Assembly (NCBI RefSeq): GCF_000420485.1
Contig: NZ_ATVA01000012.1
Location: 124,001-188,000 of the forward strand
Source of the DNA: Paucidesulfovibrio longus DSM 6739
Lineage (GTDB): Bacteria > Desulfobacterota > Desulfovibrionia > Desulfovibrionales > Desulfovibrionaceae
Length of the DNA stretch: 64,000 nt
Direction of reading: 5' to 3'
The notes beneath the pieces are model-generated. The model did not search any database. It was given only the letters and a program-made list of their open reading frames with translations, and was not told the origin of the DNA. Made by a program: the position numbers and the translations under genes. Of the stretch, positions 39,776 to 48,478 are shown one piece after another. The stretch's first letter is position 1; the number at the start of each line of letters is the position of its first letter.

Positions 39776-40099
39776 ATGATCGAAATCACCGCCGCTGCAA
39801 AGCAGCAGCTCGACAATTACTTCGAGGGCAAGGAAGTCCAGCCCATCCGGGTATACCTTGCTTCGGGCGGCTGAGCCGGCCCGAAACTCTCGCTGGCTCT
39901 GGATGAGCTGCACGACGACGACGAAAAGTTCGAGTCCCAGGGATTTGAAGTGGTGATCGAAAAATCCCTCTTCGCCAATACCGGGGACATCCGCATCGAC
40001 ATGACCTATTACGGCTTCACCGTGGATTCCCAGAATCCCGTGGGCGGTGGGGGCGGCTGCTCCGGCGGCTCCTGCTCCACCTCCGGATGCGGCCACTAG
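39776..40099 (+). CDS. HesB/IscA-like protein, predicted selenoprotein with in-frame TGA at codon 33
   Basis: Read straight through one TGA (39872-39874), the frame gives a 107-residue HesB/IscA-family protein: MIEITAAAKQQLDNYFEGKE, IRVYLASGG, U33, AGPKLSLALDELHDDD, IRIDMTYYGFTVDSQNPVGG, and a Cys-rich end (CSGGSCSTSGCGH) to TAG at 40097. The TGA falls on the residue that is the conserved cysteine of the GGCAGP motif in homologues, the classic Cys-to-Sec pattern. The start has AAGGAGG and a consensus -35 promoter; the end has a terminator, so the gene appears intact, not decayed. A hairpin follows the TGA directly. The role is presumably Fe-S or metal handling. selA, selB and selC are not in the window. 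Confidence 0.83.
39872..39899 (+). promoter_or_regulatory. Candidate bacterial SECIS hairpin
   Basis: Starting in the TGA codon, GAGCCGGC (39873-39880) pairs over 8 bp, including one G-U, with GCTGGCTC (39892-39899) across an 11-base loop. The position directly after the UGA fits a bacterial SECIS element, but the loop is closer to the UGA than in the best-known example. Confidence 0.5.
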
Positions 40100-40127
40100 G
40101 CCCGACCGGAATAGCGAGAAGCTGAAC

Positions 40128-40163
40128 AAAAAGGCGGCCTCCTTCGGGAAGCCGCCTTTTCTT
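40128..40163. terminator. Bidirectional rho-independent terminator
   Basis: AAAAGGCGGC and GCCGCCTTTT form a 10-bp stem with T-runs on both strands. It is shared by the HesB gene (plus) and the PfpI-family gene (minus). Confidence 0.85.
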
Positions 40164-40199
40164 ATCTTCCGGGCCAGGAAGACCCGCAAGAGCCGTGGC

Positions 40200-40787
40200 C
40201 TACGGCTCGATGGTGGAGCCGAGCACCTTCAGGAACTTGGCCATCCATTCGGGGTGGGCGGGCCAGGCCGGGGCAGTGACCAGGTTTCCGTCCACGCAGG
40301 CGTTGGAAGCCGTGGCGTTGACCTCGCACCAGGTGCTGCCCGCGTCCACGACGTCGGGCATGACCGCGGGGTAGGCCGTGGAGGTCTTGCCCTTGAGCAC
40401 GCCAGCGGAAACCAGGATCTGCGGGCCGTGGCAAATGGCGGCGATGGGCTTTTTGGCGGCGGCGATCTTCTGCACGATCTCGATGACCTTGGCGTTCAGG
40501 CGCAGATATTCGGGCGCGCGTCCGCCGGGGATGACCAGGGCGTCGTACTCGTCCGCATCGACCTTGTCGAAGTCCGCGTTGAGCAGGAAATTGTGGCCGG
40601 GCTTTTCCGAATAGGTCTGGTCGCCCTCGAAGTCGTGGATCGCGGTGCGCACGGTCTGTCCCGCTTTTTTGTCCGGGCAGACGGCGTGGACCTCGTGTCC
40701 GACCATGAGCAGCATCTGGAAGGGAACCATGACTTCGTAATCTTCCACGAAATCACCGACAAGCATGAGGATTTTCTTGGCAGCCAT
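40200..40787 (-). CDS. DJ-1/PfpI family protein
   Basis: A 195-residue class I glutamine amidotransferase-like protein of the DJ-1/ThiJ/PfpI family. It has [21 protein letters not shown] at the N-terminus, [14 protein letters not shown], and the nucleophile elbow AAICHGPQ with C119. Members include proteases, deglycases and chaperones, and the exact activity here is unknown. The ATG at 40787 has AAGGAG 6 bases upstream. A single-gene unit: a consensus-35 promoter lies upstream and a terminator downstream. Confidence 0.92.
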   Translation of the reverse strand: MAAKKILMLVGDFVEDYEVMVPFQMLLMVGHEVHAVCPDKKAGQTVRTAIHDFEGDQTYSEKPGHNFLLNADFDKVDADEYDALVIPGGRAPEYLRLNAKVIEIVQKIAAAKKPIAAICHGPQILVSAGVLKGKTSTAYPAVMPDVVDAGSTWCEVNATASNACVDGNLVTAPAWPAHPEWMAKFLKVLGSTIEP

Positions 40788-40832
40788 ATGCTCTCCTTGA
40801 AGTTTTGCACGGTTGGCGGGTTGATTGAGAAC

Positions 40833-40861
40833 CATACACCGATACGGGAGTATCATGTCAA
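40833..40861 (-). promoter_or_regulatory. Candidate sigma-70 promoter of the PfpI-family gene
   Basis: On the minus strand, TTGACA (40861-40856), a 17-base spacer and TGTATG (40838-40833). The spacer contains GATAC-N4-GTATC, a possible operator. Confidence 0.45.
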
Positions 40862-40903
40862 GGCTGGCAGGTAATCACGAACGGGTGAAGATTTTACCAG
40901 CAT

Positions 40904-40937
40904 GAAAAAAGGGCGGCTCCATGCGGGGCCGCCCTTT
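40904..40937 (-). terminator. Terminator of the PaaK-like ligase gene
   Basis: On the minus strand, AAAGGGCGGC and GCCGCCCTTT form the stem and a T-run follows. It lies just past the stop at 40959. Confidence 0.8.
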
Positions 40938-40958
40938 GCGTGTTTTCGATTCGCCCGT

Positions 40959-42200
40959 TCACTCGGCGTAGCTGCGGTCGTCCACGAGACGGGGCGCGTC
41001 CTCGTCCAGCTCGTCCACGGGCACGACGGCCGGGCGCAGCTTGCAGCGCGCCTGGAAGGCCTGGGCGAACTCCCCGTGGTCCAGTTCCGCGCCGGAGCGC
41101 AGCTTCAGTCGGCAGGTGAGCGTGTCCTTGCCTTTCGGGTTGCTGACCACCATCTGCCAGCATTCGATTTCCTCGAATTCGGCCATGACCACGCCCACCT
41201 GGGCCGGGTAGATGAACTGGCCCTTGACCTTGGCCGTGTCGTCGGCGCGTCCCAGCCAGCCCGCAAGGCGGCGGCTGGTGCGCCCGCATTCGCACGGCTC
41301 TTCCACGATGCGCGAGAGGTCGCCCGTGGCCAGCCGGATCAGCGGGTATTCGCCGGTAAAGGGCGTGACCACCACCTCGCCGGTTTCGCCGTCGGGCAGG
41401 GGCTCGCCCGTGGCCGGGTCGCAAATCTCCACATGGGCGCGGGAGGAAAGGTGCATGCCTTCGGCGTGTTCGCATTCGTAGGCGATGCAGCCCACGTCCG
41501 CCGTGCCGTAGCCCTGGCGCACGGTTGCGCCGAACATCTCCTCCACGGCGTGCCGCAGGGTGCTCGTGAGCTTTTCCGCAGCCACGAAGGCCACGCGCAG
41601 GGAAAAATCCGTTCTCGGGTCCAGGCCCTTGGCCTTGGCCTTTTCGCCGATGATGCGCAGGAAGCTGGCCATGCCCACGAAACCCGTGACCGGCAGACGG
41701 CGCATCAGGTCGATCTGCGTCTCGGTGTTGCCCGGCCCCGCCGGGATCACGGCGCAGCCGATGCAGCGCAGCGGCTCTTCCAGCATCAGGCCCGCCGGGG
41801 TCAGGTGGTAGGAAAAGGTCATCTGGACCACGTCGCGGGGTCGGAATCCCGCAGCGTAGAAGCCCTCGGCCCAGCCCCAGTAGTCCGCGTCCGCGCCTTC
41901 GGGGTCGAAGATCGGGCCGGGAGACTGATAGATGCGCCGCAGTTCGCCGATTTCCCGTGTGAGCATCCAGTCCAGGCCCTGCTCGGCCTGAAGCCCGATG
42001 ATCTCCTTCTTGCGCAGCACGGGAATTCTGGAAAAGTCGTCCATGTGCCGGATGTCCTTTTCCGTGAGTCCGGCCGCGCCCATGCGGGCCTTGAATTCGT
42101 TGGAATACATCCAGGCCTTCTCAAGCAGGGTTTCCAGCGCAAGCCATTTGCGCTTGCGCCGCCGCGCTCGGGACTCGGTCTCCAGGTCGTGGTAGTACAT
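40959..42200 (-). CDS. Phenylacetate-CoA-ligase-like AMP-forming enzyme
   Basis: A 413-residue adenylate-forming enzyme of the PaaK type, activating a carboxylic acid with ATP and CoA. It shows the PaaK-like N-terminus (LLEKAWMYSNEFKARM), RQGYGTADVGCIAYEC, and TGEVVVTPFTGEYPLIRLAT followed by ECGRTSRRLAGWLGRADDTA with the hinge and KVKGQFIYPAQV. The classic YTSGTTG phosphate loop is not obvious; the region reads SYHLTPAGLMLEE. The start was set at the ATG at 42200 with GGAGGG upstream. It lies downstream of the liv operon on the same strand but is separated by a 264-base gap with a hairpin. The acid used is unknown. Confidence 0.88.
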   Translation of the reverse strand: MYYHDLETESRARRRKRKWLALETLLEKAWMYSNEFKARMGAAGLTEKDIRHMDDFSRIPVLRKKEIIGLQAEQGLDWMLTREIGELRRIYQSPGPIFDPEGADADYWGWAEGFYAAGFRPRDVVQMTFSYHLTPAGLMLEEPLRCIGCAVIPAGPGNTETQIDLMRRLPVTGFVGMASFLRIIGEKAKAKGLDPRTDFSLRVAFVAAEKLTSTLRHAVEEMFGATVRQGYGTADVGCIAYECEHAEGMHLSSRAHVEICDPATGEPLPDGETGEVVVTPFTGEYPLIRLATGDLSRIVEEPCECGRTSRRLAGWLGRADDTAKVKGQFIYPAQVGVVMAEFEEIECWQMVVSNPKGKDTLTCRLKLRSGAELDHGEFAQAFQARCKLRPAVVPVDELDEDAPRLVDDRSYAE

Positions 42201-42377
42201 GGCTCCCTCCGGGTATGATCGCGAGATTGCCGCAAACATACGCCAAAATCACTTCCGCGTATAGATGGGATGCAGCGGCGAAAGCGTGTCGCCGCGCCTT
42301 GGGCCGAGCCGCGTTTGCGCTTCGGCGCGTATTCTGTCGAGCGGCGGGAGCCGCGAGCGGTGAAAGTCTTTGGAGGG

Positions 42378-42435
42378 AGGCAGGGAGGGAACCTTTCTTC
42401 AGAAAGGTTCCCTCCCTGCCTTTTCCTTTTCTCTC
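42378..42435 (+). terminator. 21-bp perfect hairpin with T-rich flank, between livF and the PaaK-like gene
   Basis: The arms at 42378-42398 and 42401-42421 are perfectly complementary over 21 bp with a two-base TC loop; TTTTCCTTTTC follows on the plus strand. The flanking genes are both on the minus strand, where no T-run follows the hairpin. It is purine-rich on one arm (GGGAGGG). It could terminate antisense transcription, act as a bidirectional block or be a dispersed intergenic element. Confidence 0.6.
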
Positions 42436-42464
42436 TGCCTCTCTCTGCCGCTTCCTGCCTCGGC

Positions 42465-43262
<798 letters not shown>

Positions 43263-43275
43263 GATTTCCTCCGTC

Positions 43276-44505
43276 CTACATGCCGAGCCATTCGGGGCGG
43301 CGGTCGAGAATCTGCTCGGCCAGGAAGTGCAGCTTGCCGCCTTCGATGCGATAGAGGAACACGGCCATGTTCGGGCGGTGGTCCTCAGGAGTGTAGCTGA
43401 TCTTGGGAGTCAGACCCATGGGGTCGAAGTCCTTGAGGGTTTCCAGCGAAGCCTTCAGCGATTCGCCGGTGATCTCGCCGTTCGCCGCCGCCAGCTTGAG
43501 CCCCTCGGCCATGACCAGCATGGAAGCGAAGCCGCGCACGAAGTGGGTCATCTTGGGCTGGTTGTCGGTGTACTTCTTGATGATTTCCATACCGGGCACG
43601 TCCTGCCCGTAGACAGCCGCAGCCTGGAGCGAAACAACGCCTTCGGCCGCCTCTCCGGCCAGCCGCACGAGGTCTTCGTCCGCGCCCCAGATGTCCACGA
43701 AGAAGGTGGGCGCGAAGCTGTTGGCCTTGGCCGCCTTGCAGATGGCTGCGGTGGATTTGGTGGTGCCGCCGATCCAGACGAAGTCCGGAGCGAGTTCCTT
43801 GAGCCGGATGATGGCCGGGTTGGCGTCCGCTTCCTTGGCACCGAGGGAGACGTTTTCCTCGCCCACGATCTCGAAGCCCAGCTCAACGGCGTATTCCTTG
43901 CCCGCCGGGATGGGGGTCTTGCCGTAGGGGTGGTCCGGATAGACGAAGGCCAGCTTGGGCGCGCCCTCGCCGGTCCAGTTGTCGCGGAAGTATTTCAGGG
44001 CCGCGCGCAGCTGGGTGGAGTAGTCTGCGGCGATGAAGAAGTTGTAGGGCGCCTGCTTCGGGTCCGTGAGGTCCGCGGAGTAGGAGGCCGAGAAGTTCGG
44101 GGTCTTGTCGCTGGCCACGGACTGCTTGAGATCCTGGGTCACGGCCGTGCCGAAGCCCTGGATGGCCACGACCTTCTCCTGGAACACGAAGCGGTTGTAG
44201 ATGTCCTGGCCGCGTTCGGCCTTGTAGCCCGTGTCCTCCAGGAGCAGTTCCAGGGGACGCCCGGCAATGCCGCCGGAGTCGTTGAGGTACTGCACGCAGG
44301 CTTTGATGCCGTCGGCGTAGGGGTTGCCGACCTCGGAGGTGGGGCCGGAAAGGTCGATCATGGCCCCGATCTTGATCGGCATGACTTCAGCCGCTTTTTC
44401 CGCGGCGCTGGCGGCGGGTTTGTCCTCTCCGCCGCCGCAGGCGACGAGCAGGGTGGCAGCCGCGATCAGGGCGGCAAGGGCCGTCCGTTTGAAGATGGAA
44501 CGCAT
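43276..44505 (-). CDS. ABC transporter substrate-binding lipoprotein (LivJ/LivK family)
   Basis: A 409-residue periplasmic protein. The signal ends in a lipobox-like LVAC with C23, then GGGEDKPAAS. The binding domain begins PIKIGAMIDLSGPTSEVGNP, with NDSGGIAGRPLELLLEDTGY and VAIQGFGTAVTQDL, the Peripla_BP_6 landmarks. The ATG at 44505 has AGGAGG upstream. It is encoded between livM and livF. It probably binds branched-chain or another carboxylic/aromatic acid. The association with an acyl-CoA synthetase gene in the same operon makes a fatty or aryl acid ligand plausible. Confidence 0.93.
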   Translation of the reverse strand: MRSIFKRTALAALIAAATLLVACGGGEDKPAASAAEKAAEVMPIKIGAMIDLSGPTSEVGNPYADGIKACVQYLNDSGGIAGRPLELLLEDTGYKAERGQDIYNRFVFQEKVVAIQGFGTAVTQDLKQSVASDKTPNFSASYSADLTDPKQAPYNFFIAADYSTQLRAALKYFRDNWTGEGAPKLAFVYPDHPYGKTPIPAGKEYAVELGFEIVGEENVSLGAKEADANPAIIRLKELAPDFVWIGGTTKSTAAICKAAKANSFAPTFFVDIWGADEDLVRLAGEAAEGVVSLQAAAVYGQDVPGMEIIKKYTDNQPKMTHFVRGFASMLVMAEGLKLAAANGEITGESLKASLETLKDFDPMGLTPKISYTPEDHRPNMAVFLYRIEGGKLHFLAEQILDRRPEWLGM

Positions 44506-44628
44506 AAGACGCCTCCTCTTGTTGGGGGTTGCGGCGAAGCTGTTTGGGCGGGACCGGTCGGGTCTTTCGCCCGCCGGGTCCGCCATGTTTGTTATCTCGG
44601 CCTTCGTCCTTGTGCGCCTTTGGCGCCG

Positions 44629-45675
44629 CTAGTGGGCGAAGGGGTAGAGTTTCCAGTAGGCCTTGACCAGGCGCCAGCGATGGGCCAGCCCTTCAGGCTC
44701 AAAGATGAGAAATAGGATGACCACGAGCCCGAACACGCCTTCCTTGAGCGCCGCGATCTGGCTGGTGATGTCCGGAAACACGCCGGAGAGCGAGCCCGCG
44801 GCCATGCCCAGACCCACGGGCAGCAGCGCGAGGAAGACGGCCCCCATGACCGCGCCGGAAATGGAACCGAGGCCGCCCACGATGATCATGGCCAGGTACG
44901 AGATGGACATGTCGATGGTGAAGTTGTCCAGGGAGACCTTCATGGTCCGGTGCACGAGCAGCGCCCCGGCCACGCCCGCCAGGAACGAGCTGACCGCGAA
45001 GGCGTAGAGCTTGAACCGGAACAGGCTGACTCCCGCGATTTCCGCGGAGAGGTGGTAGTCGCGGATGGCCACGAAGGCGCGGCCGAAGCGCGAGCGCATC
45101 AGGTTGGAGAGCAGGAGCAGCACCAGCACGGTGGCCGCCAGGAAAAGATAGTAGCGTTTTTCATGGGTGTCGAAGTCGAAGCCCAGGATGACCGGATGCT
45201 GGAGCAGGATGCCGGAGGAGCCGCCCGTGACCGCGTCCCAGTGCAGGAACACGAACTGGAGGATGAGCTGGGCCGCCAGGGTGGCGATGGCGAGGTAGAT
45301 GCCCTTGAGCCGCAGGGAGGGGATGCCGAAGAACATGCCCACCACGGCGGCGCAAAGCCCGCCGAAGAGCACGCCCGGAATGAAAGGCACGCCCCGCGTG
45401 AGCGCGAAGGCCGCGCCGTAGGCCCCGACGCCCATGAACGCGGCGTGGCCCAGGCTGATCTGGCCGCACACGCCCGTGAGCAGGTTCAGGGAGGCGGCGG
45501 CCATGACCGAGATGAGCACCGTGTTCACGATGGTCACGTAGTAGGTGCCGACGTAGGCCGGGAGCAGGGCCAGGGCCAGGAGCAGCGCCGCGAGCCAGCC
45601 GCGCGAGGTCCAGGTGGCGAAGAGCTGTCGTTCGCCCGCATAGGTCGTGAAGTAAAGTCCGCATTTGCCCTGCAT
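44629..45675 (-). CDS. livM: Branched-chain amino acid ABC transporter permease LivM
   Basis: A 348-residue inner-membrane permease. About eight to ten hydrophobic segments are visible. The family core is present as LNLLTGVCGQISLGHAAFMGVGAY and SFLAGVAGALLVHRTMKVS, then AMIIVGGLGSISGAVMGAVF, matching LivM. It starts with ATG at 45675, directly after the livH stop (TAA adjacent to ATG). A 123-base gap separates it from the substrate-binding gene. Confidence 0.94.
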   Translation of the reverse strand: MQGKCGLYFTTYAGERQLFATWTSRGWLAALLLALALLPAYVGTYYVTIVNTVLISVMAAASLNLLTGVCGQISLGHAAFMGVGAYGAAFALTRGVPFIPGVLFGGLCAAVVGMFFGIPSLRLKGIYLAIATLAAQLILQFVFLHWDAVTGGSSGILLQHPVILGFDFDTHEKRYYLFLAATVLVLLLLSNLMRSRFGRAFVAIRDYHLSAEIAGVSLFRFKLYAFAVSSFLAGVAGALLVHRTMKVSLDNFTIDMSISYLAMIIVGGLGSISGAVMGAVFLALLPVGLGMAAGSLSGVFPDITSQIAALKEGVFGLVVILFLIFEPEGLAHRWRLVKAYWKLYPFAH

Positions 45676-46563
45676 TTAGACCCTCTCGATCTCTTCGGTT
45701 CCGAACAGGCCGTAGGGCCGGATCATGAGAATGATCACCAGGACCACGAAGGCCGCCACTTCCTTGAAGCCGCCCAGGCCGAAAAGGTTCACGGCCAGTC
45801 CGTCGCAGACGTTTTCGATGACGCCGATCAAAAGGCCGCCCACGGCCGCGCCGAGCAGGCTGTCCAGCCCGCCGAGGATGACCGCCGGGAAGACCGCGAG
45901 GCCGAGGTGGCCCAGGTGCGGGTCGATGCCGTTGATGTTGCCGAGGATCAGCCCGCCGATGCTGCTGACCACGGCGGCGATGCACCAGGAGAGCGCGAAG
46001 ATGTTCTTCACGCTGATGCCCATGGACTGGGCGGCCTGCTGGTCGTGGGCCGTAGCGCGCATGGCGATGCCCAGGCGGGAGTATTTGAAGAAGAGCGTGA
46101 ACACGGCGAAGAGCAGGGCCGAGAGCGCCAGGGCCGCGATGTAGACCGGGGCCACGGGCAGGCCCGCGATGAATACGGGGTCCGTGGGCAGCACCTGCGG
46201 ATAGACCTGGAGGTCGTGGCCCCAGACGAGCTGCACCAGGGAGCGCAGCACCGAGGAAAGGCCGATGGTGACCATGATCACGCTGATGCCCGACTCGCCG
46301 ATGAGCGGCCGGAGCGCGAGGCGCTCGATGCACAGGCCGAGCAGCACGGAAAAGCCGAGGGTCAGCAGGAAGGACCAGAAGAAGGGGATGTGGAACTGCA
46401 CGGTCAGCGAGAAGCAGATGTACGCGCCGACCATGACCAGCTCGCCCTGGGCGAAGTTGACCACCTTGGTGGCCTTGTAGATGATCACGAAGCCGAGGGC
46501 CACCAGCGAGTAGATGGAGCCGACCACGAGGCCGTTGATTACGAGTTGGAGATATTGTTCCAT
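45676..46563 (-). CDS. livH: Branched-chain amino acid ABC transporter permease LivH
   Basis: A 295-residue inner-membrane permease. LQLVINGLVVGSIYSLVALG opens the protein, KVVNFAQGELVMVGAYI follows, and LAVFPAVILGGLDSLLGAAVGG is near the C-terminus; these are LivH signatures. The ATG at 46563 overlaps the TGA of the acyl-CoA synthetase gene by one base (TGATG), so the two are co-translated. A 15-codon longer frame upstream is not homologous. It pairs with LivM. Confidence 0.94.
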   Translation of the reverse strand: MEQYLQLVINGLVVGSIYSLVALGFVIIYKATKVVNFAQGELVMVGAYICFSLTVQFHIPFFWSFLLTLGFSVLLGLCIERLALRPLIGESGISVIMVTIGLSSVLRSLVQLVWGHDLQVYPQVLPTDPVFIAGLPVAPVYIAALALSALLFAVFTLFFKYSRLGIAMRATAHDQQAAQSMGISVKNIFALSWCIAAVVSSIGGLILGNINGIDPHLGHLGLAVFPAVILGGLDSLLGAAVGGLLIGVIENVCDGLAVNLFGLGGFKEVAAFVVLVIILMIRPYGLFGTEEIERV

Positions 46564-48476
46564 CAGGCGCTTTCCCCCGTGGTTGCTTCGATGCGGATCT
46601 CCCCGCACATGCTGCGCGAGCGTCCGTCCTGATACTTGATTTCCGTTTCCAGGCTCAGGGCGCAGGCGTCGGTGTAGAGCGCCTGGACCAGCGCGCCGTA
46701 GCGCTCGGAAATGACCCCCCGCCGGACCTTGCGCGTGCGCGTCAGCTCGCCGTCGTCCGCGTCCAGCTCCTTGAAGAGCAGGGCGAAGCGGCGGATGCGC
46801 ATTTCACGGGGCAGCGTCCGGTTGATGGCCTCCACCTCGCCGCGCAGCAAGCCGTAGACGCTCTCCTTGGCCGCGAGATCCTGGTAGGTGGTGTAGGTGA
46901 TCATTTTGGACTCGGCCCAGCGGCCCACGATGTCCATGTCGATGCAGAGGATCGCCGCGGTGTGTGGGCGGTCCTGGCCGAGAACCACGGCCTCGCGCAC
47001 GTAGGGCGAGAATTTGAGCTTGTTTTCAAGGAATTGCGGGGAGAAGCGCGTGCCGTCCTCGAGCCGCATCACGTCCTTGAGCCGGTCGATGACCACGAGG
47101 CGGCCCAGCTCGTCGAAGTGCCCGGCGTCGCCGGAGCGCAGCCAGCCGTCCTCGACGGTCTCGGCGGTGGCGGCCTCGTTCTTGTAGTAGCCGAGGAAGA
47201 CCGCCGGGCTTTTGGAAAGGATCTCCCCTTCCTCGCTGATGCGCAGCTCGGTTTCGTGGATGGGCCTGCCCACGGAATCGAAGTCCACCTCGCCGTCCCT
47301 GTGGATGCAGCTGATGCCCGCGATTTCGGTCTGGCCGTAAATCTGCTTCAGCCGCACGCCCAGCGCGTGGAAGAACTTGAAGGTATCCGGTCCCAGGGCC
47401 GCGCCGCCCGTGGTGGCCGAGCGCACGCGCGAAAAGCCGAGCCGGTCGCGCAGGGCGCGAAAGAGGCAGACGTCCGCCAGAAGCTTGCCGAGCCGCAGGC
47501 CGGGACCGGGCTTTTCGCCCCGGAAGAGGGCGTCTGCATAGCGGATGCCCACGGGCAGGAAGAGATTGTAGAGCGCGCGCTTGAGCCGCGTGGTTTCCAT
47601 GATCCGGACCTGCACGGACGCGGCCATGTTTTCCCAGACGCGGGGCGGCGAAAAGATCAGGTGCGGTCCGATCTCGCGCATGTCGCCGCGTACGGTGTCC
47701 GGCTCTTCCGGAAAGTTCACGCAGAAGCCGAAAAGCAGGCTGGAGGCCACGGCCATCATCTGCTCGCCCATCCAGGCCAGGGGCAGGAAGGACACGAATT
47801 CGTCCGTGTGCCGCTTGGGGTCGGCCTTGCCCAGGTTCGCGGCCATGGCCAGCAGGTTCTTGTGGGAAAGCATGGCCAGCTTGGGGCGGCCCGTGGTGCC
47901 GGACGTGGTGGCGATGAGGCAGGCGTCGTCCGGGGAGAGGGCCTCGGTCCGCCGCCGGAAGCCCGCCAGCGGGTCGCTGTTTTCGCGGCCCAGGGCGCGC
48001 ACCGCTTCGAAGGAGCGCAGTCCCGGCACTTCCTGCTCGTAGGCGGCCATGCCCTTGGGATCGTGGTAGATGATGTGTTCGAGACGGGGCAGGCCGGAGC
48101 GCATCTCCAGCACCTTGTCCACCTGCTCCTGGTCCTCGGCCACGACCAGGCGGGCCTCGGTGAGCTGGAAGACGTAGGCGACCTCCTCGGCGGCGGAGTC
48201 CTGGTACAGGCCCAGGGCCAGCCCGCCCAGGGACTGGATCGCCAGCTCGCCCCAGAGCCATTCGGGGCGGTTGTCGCCGATGAAGATGACGATGTCGCCC
48301 TTGCCGAAGCCCATGGCCGCAAGGCCCTCGGCGAATTCCGCGGCGATGAGGGCGTAGTCCGCCCAGGAGTAAGACTGCCAGACGCCCCACTGCTTTTCGC
48401 GCATGGCGTCGCGATGTGGACGCTCGCTCGCCTGTCCGAGCAGCAGGGCCGGAAGGGTGGTTTCGTAGTCGCGCAT
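46563..48476 (-). CDS. Long-chain acyl-CoA synthetase (AMP-binding)
   Basis: A 637-residue AMP-dependent ligase. The start at the ATG at 48476 has GGGGAG before it and gives MRDYETTLPALLLGQASERP. The phosphate loop is ATTSGTTGRPKLAMLSH. The QIYGQTEIAGISCIH adenine motif and GWLRSGDAGHFDELGRLVVID are followed by the conserved hinge and FSPQFLENKLKFSPYV. The overall layout is that of FadD15-like long-chain-fatty-acid CoA ligases. It is coupled to livH and follows livG by two bases, so ligand uptake and activation may be linked. The acid is unknown. Confidence 0.92.
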   Translation of the reverse strand: MRDYETTLPALLLGQASERPHRDAMREKQWGVWQSYSWADYALIAAEFAEGLAAMGFGKGDIVIFIGDNRPEWLWGELAIQSLGGLALGLYQDSAAEEVAYVFQLTEARLVVAEDQEQVDKVLEMRSGLPRLEHIIYHDPKGMAAYEQEVPGLRSFEAVRALGRENSDPLAGFRRRTEALSPDDACLIATTSGTTGRPKLAMLSHKNLLAMAANLGKADPKRHTDEFVSFLPLAWMGEQMMAVASSLLFGFCVNFPEEPDTVRGDMREIGPHLIFSPPRVWENMAASVQVRIMETTRLKRALYNLFLPVGIRYADALFRGEKPGPGLRLGKLLADVCLFRALRDRLGFSRVRSATTGGAALGPDTFKFFHALGVRLKQIYGQTEIAGISCIHRDGEVDFDSVGRPIHETELRISEEGEILSKSPAVFLGYYKNEAATAETVEDGWLRSGDAGHFDELGRLVVIDRLKDVMRLEDGTRFSPQFLENKLKFSPYVREAVVLGQDRPHTAAILCIDMDIVGRWAESKMITYTTYQDLAAKESVYGLLRGEVEAINRTLPREMRIRRFALLFKELDADDGELTRTRKVRRGVISERYGALVQALYTDACALSLETEIKYQDGRSRSMCGEIRIEATTGESA

Positions 48477-48478
48477 GC

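Noticed and set aside
39752-40189. A minus-strand open frame over the HesB gene, and reading the HesB gene as a pseudogene broken by TGA
   Set aside because: The plus-strand frame through the TGA gives complete family sequence with a ribosome site, promoter and terminator. The minus-strand frame has no family match.
42201-42464. A plus-strand small gene ended by the 21-bp hairpin
   Set aside because: The open frame there has no ribosome site and Arg/Ala/Ser-rich sequence typical of a shadow, and it runs through the hairpin.
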